Source: Abelmoschus esculentus
Taxonomy: Eukaryota; Streptophyta; Magnoliopsida; Malvales; Malvaceae
Reading direction: 5' to 3'
DNA length: 64,000 nt
NCBI GenBank assembly: GCA_035048815.1
Contig: JAUCBN010000011.1
Location: 20,538,001 to 20,602,000 of the forward strand
Shown: positions 59,781-64,000 of the stretch, piece after piece
Numbering within the stretch: position 1 is the first letter of the stretch
Layout: the number at the start of each line of letters is the position of its first letter
Position numbers and translations under genes: made by a program
Notes under the pieces: generated by a model
Database searches by the model: none
Seen by the model: only the letters and a program-made list of their open reading frames with translations
Told to the model about the DNA's origin: nothing

Positions 59781-61020
59781 ATAAAGGCGCTATGTGAAGG
59801 AAAAACTCTACCTAGCTGACTGGATATACCAAGAATTAGGTTCAAAGGGACAACATAATTGCATAGACCTGTGGAGTCATTGTGGGGTTTCTCTCCCAAG
59901 TCCAATCCTATGATGTGAGCAGTGAAAAGAATTTGGTATAGGTTAAGCAAAGCTTTTAATGACCATTGTGTGCTTTGGTGTGCCAAACAACATAAGTCAC
60001 CTATGTGAGAGTGAAGTGAGGCCGCTTCAAGGAGACTATTGGGCATAGTTCTTTCAAACTCTTGCAGAACCAAGGGTTGTCCACTGCCATATGGGCATAA
60101 CATGAAAGTTGAAACTCTTGTCAGAGAGATAGGTGTGCGAAGTATGTCATCGTTTACACCAACAGTTGACAGTTCAAGGATGAGAATTCGAATAAGGAAT
60201 TTATTGATTCCTATTCTACTCCCTGAGATCTTTACAATGGTATCTCATATGCTCAAAATGGTTGAGTGATAAATGAAAAATTGATGTTCAAAGTAAGAAG
60301 GTTGAGAATAAAATAAGGAATGAGAAACCACATTATCCCATATTGATAGGATAAATGAAGTGGAAGGTGTTTATATATACCTACCCACATAGAGGTCATT
60401 CAATGACCTAAGATGACCTTGTTCCTCGCGTGCAGGGTGTGCAAATCCACTCCCATTCGGGTTAGGGCACACCCGCACGACGTGAGCGACGCAAATGTCC
60501 AGACCGGTTAGGCTTTTCATGGATGAGCCTACAGATATTTTACCCATTGTGAGTAATTTTCCTTAATTTATTTATTTATTTTATTATCCAAGAAGAGTTT
60601 GTATTCTGTTGAAATACGAATTAAGGAGAATTTGAACTTCCTTGGAACTCTGGATATTAATTAGAAAATAGGAAGATAATGCCAATTATCAGTTTTAATA
60701 TTCGAATTTAATTTAAAATACCAGATAATACGCATTATCCCCTTAATATTTAAATTTTGATTCGTTCATACTTCTCACTAGTTGCCCTAGTTTTCCTTAT
60801 AAATATGAATGGAATTCTCGGTTTCAAATCATACCTCAAAATGATTTTTCACTCACGTTTTCTTCCGATGATTGGTGAAGGTAAGAACAATTCGGGATCT
60901 CTACAGCTGTGCTACTGTTGTTAAATCCTCTCGTTGTATATTGGGAGACAAACTACCATCGAACTAACGCACCTCAAGAGTGGCATAAAATCTATCTTAA
61001 GGAAACTGTGTTCATGCAGG
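59781..61020 (+). repeat. 3' UTR and probable LTR of the Copia remnant
   Basis: Follows RNase H directly. The LTR probably begins near 60,250-60,330. It has two TATA candidates (GTGTTTATATATACC, about 60,369; CCTTATAAATATG, about 60,795) and a GC-rich island (60,430-60,520). No partner LTR is in the window, so borders are guesses. Confidence 0.5.
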
Positions 61021-61419
61021 CCTCAACACGATTCTTACTTATCATTTTCTAAATCGGTTTGATCGAAAATATTTTAGATTGATTTATTTTTCTTTTTTCG
61101 TTAAATAATAATATATATTGTATTTGAATTTATTATTATTTATTTTCTTGATTAAATTGCTAACACGTTATAATTTAAGGTTTAGATGCTATGATATAAT
61201 TTTTAGTATAATATAGTTAGGAGTTTAGGTTTTAACTTATAAAATCTAAATTTTAATTTCAAATCTTGAATTTTAATTTTACCTTCTATATTCAAAAACA
61301 TGACAACTAAACCCTATAACATTAAATGAAATCCTTAGACCTTAAAATTAAGGCTCTTGTATAAATAAAGTTTCTACGAATGTTTGTGTCAATCTATTTA
61401 TAATGTTATGTATTAATTA

Positions 61420-61781
61420 GGGATGAGCATGGGTTGTATTTTTGGTCAATTAAAAAATAATTACAATAAACTTGAATGCGATTTGCTACGATTTATAAAA
61501 AACAACTTTGATACCTAATTGTAAAATTAATTGATTTTTGAACTCTAATTATAAAAATATAATTTTAGAGGTCTAATATAATAAAAATTAATTTTAAGAA
61601 TCTAACTATAAAAAATATAAAGAGAGTGTATTATTTCAAAAAAATCACACTATTATTTTTGGGTTGGATCAAAATTTTCTATCCTAAATTCAACTCAATT
61701 TTTTTTTTCTTTTATAAAAAATCCAACACGATTTAGGTCTGATAAGAACTCAATCGTAATAGGTAAAATGCCCATTCATAT
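61420..61781. mobile_element. Probable hAT-like MITE
   Basis: TATTAATTA stands on both sides (61,411-61,419; 61,782-61,790). Ends GGGATGAGCATGGG and, inverted, ATATGAATGGGCATT share ATGA..ATGGG. Inside are GGGTTGGATC and GATCCAACC-like words in inverted order (GGTTGGATCAAAATT, AAAATCCAACACGA). The direct repeat is AT-only, so it could be chance. Confidence 0.5.
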
Positions 61782-61790
61782 TATTAATTA

Positions 61791-63045
61791 GTTTTATTTT
61801 GTATAAATTTTAAATTTAATATTAATTCTACGAGAAAGAAAAAAAAATGTTTACAGTGAGTCTAGAACTCATAATTTAAAAAATATTTTTTGAGAAAATA
61901 TAAATTCGATTTAAACTTATACATTATGCAAAATTGAGAGACTCAATTCAAACTTAAAAATTAATCCATTAATTATTAAAAATTTTAAGTTATTTATGTT
62001 TTATTTTATAATATAAATTAAATTATTTTAAAATTAAATTTAAAATTATGACTCAAGTCAAATAAATTTTTTATGTCAATCAAAATATTTTATTATATAT
62101 TAGTAACAAATATATAAATGATGGGAACGTTGAAGAGTTAATTTTGTTTGGTAAAAGCTAAAATGATTAAACTAATTGTAGAATGAAATTTTATTTTGTC
62201 TTGATATTTTGGACAATCCTAGAAATGTTTTTTTAATAAAACATACCACTTATTTTATTATATATTAGTAACAAATATATTATTTTTCCATTAAAAATAA
62301 AACTTTAGTTATTTATCTACAATTATTGTATATAAATTATTTTATGTTTAAAATTAAAACATAATCTGATATAATAATAATAATTTTAATTTTAAAAATT
62401 TATACATTATATTAATTTGGTTATGATTAAAAAATAATTGAAAAACTTTTATTCAGTCATATTTAAAATTTCGAATACTACACCCTTTTGATACATCTTC
62501 AATCACTTGTTTTGCTTTTGCACTCTAAGCTATTGTCTTTGCTCGATAATTGAAAATTGTTATAACTCCAAAGATACAATTATTTTGTTACTAGATAATT
62601 AATAAATAAATAAAAGAGATTTATTATGACCTTAACCCCGTCTGATAGTAAATACAAAAACTTAATTAATATAAAAATTTTAAATAAAAAATATAAAATT
62701 TATTAAAATATTTTAAATTAAACTCAAATTAATCAAATATATAAATTTTAAAGATTAAATATTATAATATCAAATTATTTATTTTAATTTTATTTATAAA
62801 TTAATATATTTACCATAAAATTGTAATTAAATTGTTATTTTATAAATATTTTAATTATAAATTTTATAAGTTAAATTCTTAGATTTTAAAATCTAATTTA
62901 AAGCCTCTGTAAATTAGAAAACAATAATTTTACTAATGTTTTTATTTTTAATTTCAAAAAAATAAAAAAAAAATATATTTGGTAAATTTCAGTTTTCATA
63001 TACAAGTTGTGCAAAAAATACACAATTCTTTATATTATATATGCA
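61791..63045. other. AT-rich spacer, nothing recognised
   Basis: Over 80 percent A+T in long parts, no coding frame. A phrase TTATTATATATTAGTAACAAATATAT occurs at 62,090 and 62,257 (quoted in part: TATTAGTAACAAATATAT), a short direct repeat. Confidence 0.4.
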
Positions 63046-63230
63046 CAAATCGTCTAGTCTTAATGGTTAAGGGAATGGTTGTTGTTTCTAGAGCTCACGG
63101 GTTCGAGCACTAGTAATGCTAGTACAGTGTTTAAACGATTAATGTCTAATGGTTTATATATAGAGTATACTATAGAATAAATACTACTGTAACACTGTAG
63201 CTTATTAAAAAATAAAAAATTAAAATATAT
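63046..63230 (+). mobile_element. tRNA-derived SINE candidate
   Basis: A tRNA-like head: CGTCTAGTCTTAATGGTTAAGG (63,050 onward; quoted part TCTTAATGGTTAAGG) resembles a Pol III A box, and GGGTTCGAGCAC (63,099-63,110) a B box (GGTTCGANNCC), about 40 bp apart. A ~100-bp body and an A-rich tail (63,207-63,230) follow. It does not fold as a real tRNA gene and has no CCA-stem match visible. Target duplication not found. Confidence 0.6.
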
Positions 63231-64000
63231 TCAAACTATAAGATCTAAAATATAAGTCCCTGTCGCCCCCAAGACCTTAAAACTATAAACCTTAGAACTA
63301 CACCCTACAACTTAAACTATTAAATTCTTAACCATAACCTAAATATCTAAAGTTTGAAATTGAAGTCTATCAAAATATTAATAAAATTATTTCTTTTTAG
63401 TTTTTTTTTTCATTTTTTAAACATTTTAAATGGAAATAGTGAAAACTTTTTTTTAAATTTCGCTTACTTTTAAATTTATTATATAACGAAACATGTTTTT
63501 CTTCAACGTCTTCTAATGTCCAAAAATAAAAAATAAAAATGGCTTACATTCTCTAGAAGCAAATTTATTTTAATTTTATTTTTTATTTAACTATCGGTAT
63601 CTAATTTATTGGTTAATTAGTTCAGATCAAGTGTTATGAGATCTTATTTTATGAATGATCATTCTAACTCAATTTTCTTCATTCAGTATCTTAGGATTTA
63701 AACTTTTAATTTTACCGAAAGAATTTTATCCTTAAATAATATAAAATTTTATCATTAATCATTCGTAACATAATATTTTATCTTTTATTATATAAATAAA
63801 AAATAAATATTGTCATTAGTGATTAATTATGTCACAAGGTTATAAAATATATTTATTAATAATTAATTTAACAAAATTTAATTATTAAAAATTATTTTTA
63901 ATAAAATAAAAAATTGAAAATCACAACGAAGATTTTAGATATTTTATAAATTATAATAAATGACATTCTTTTATAAATTACAGTAAACATAAAAAACCTA
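63231..64000. other. AT-rich spacer, nothing recognised
   Basis: No coding frame, no repeat border. Degenerate CCTTAACCATAACCTAAA-like words at 63,280-63,350 look like decayed telomere-type repeat and are too irregular to call. Confidence 0.4.

Noticed and set aside
63046..63130. Functional tRNA gene
   Set aside because: No acceptor-stem pairing or anticodon arm that I can fold; better explained as a SINE head.

Overview
The window is repeat-dominated nuclear DNA from a flowering plant, most likely a eudicot. The evidence is the plant-specific mobile elements (CACTA, Ale-like and Tork/SIRE-like Copia, chromodomain Gypsy, plant L1-type LINE, hAT MITEs with 8-bp target duplications), initiator-Met tRNA primer sites, AT-rich spacers and plant-type GT-AG splice sites in captured exons. 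I cannot name the species. No intact host gene is visible. Every long coding stretch belongs to a mobile element and nearly all are broken by stops.

Left part (1-20,330): the 5' half of a CACTA transposon on the minus strand (1-4,497). It carries a tnp2 transposase and, upstream of it, two exon-sized pieces of unrelated host genes (ZFPL1-like and neprosin-like) with intact splice sites. Its terminal repeat lies inside a second gene of plant-transposon-protein type (4,498-5,167). Then come an unclassified UTR/LTR-like stretch, a 3'-truncated Ale-like Copia (6,746-11,072, minus) with a tandem duplication in its protease region, a dimeric satellite-like array (11,187-11,665), LTR-like sequence with short tandem repeats (about 12,900-14,836), and a hAT MITE with perfect 8-bp target duplication (18,381-18,942).

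Middle part (20,331-59,440): a repeated AT-rich block that carries remains of an old minus-strand Gypsy pol. It occurs three times (A about 20,331-38,514, B about 38,530-55,222, C about 55,223-57,598). Younger elements sit in these copies, and the sister copies preserve the matching empty sites. In A: a gag-protease-only LTR element (22,269-26,276) and a Copia (27,839-36,737), which itself carries a LINE piece in its 5' LTR and a nearly full-span, internally deleted LINE in its reverse transcriptase. In B: a hAT MITE (39,556-40,524) and a complete but dead Tekay-type chromovirus (44,910-54,549). This allows the order of insertion to be read directly.

Right part (59,440-64,000): a 3' Copia remnant with an LTR-like stretch, a probable hAT MITE, a tRNA-derived SINE candidate, and AT-rich sequence with nothing recognisable.

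The genes do not form a pathway. Their common theme is decay: most premature stops fit C-to-T change in Gln, Arg and Trp codons, as expected from deamination of methylated cytosine in silenced repeats.
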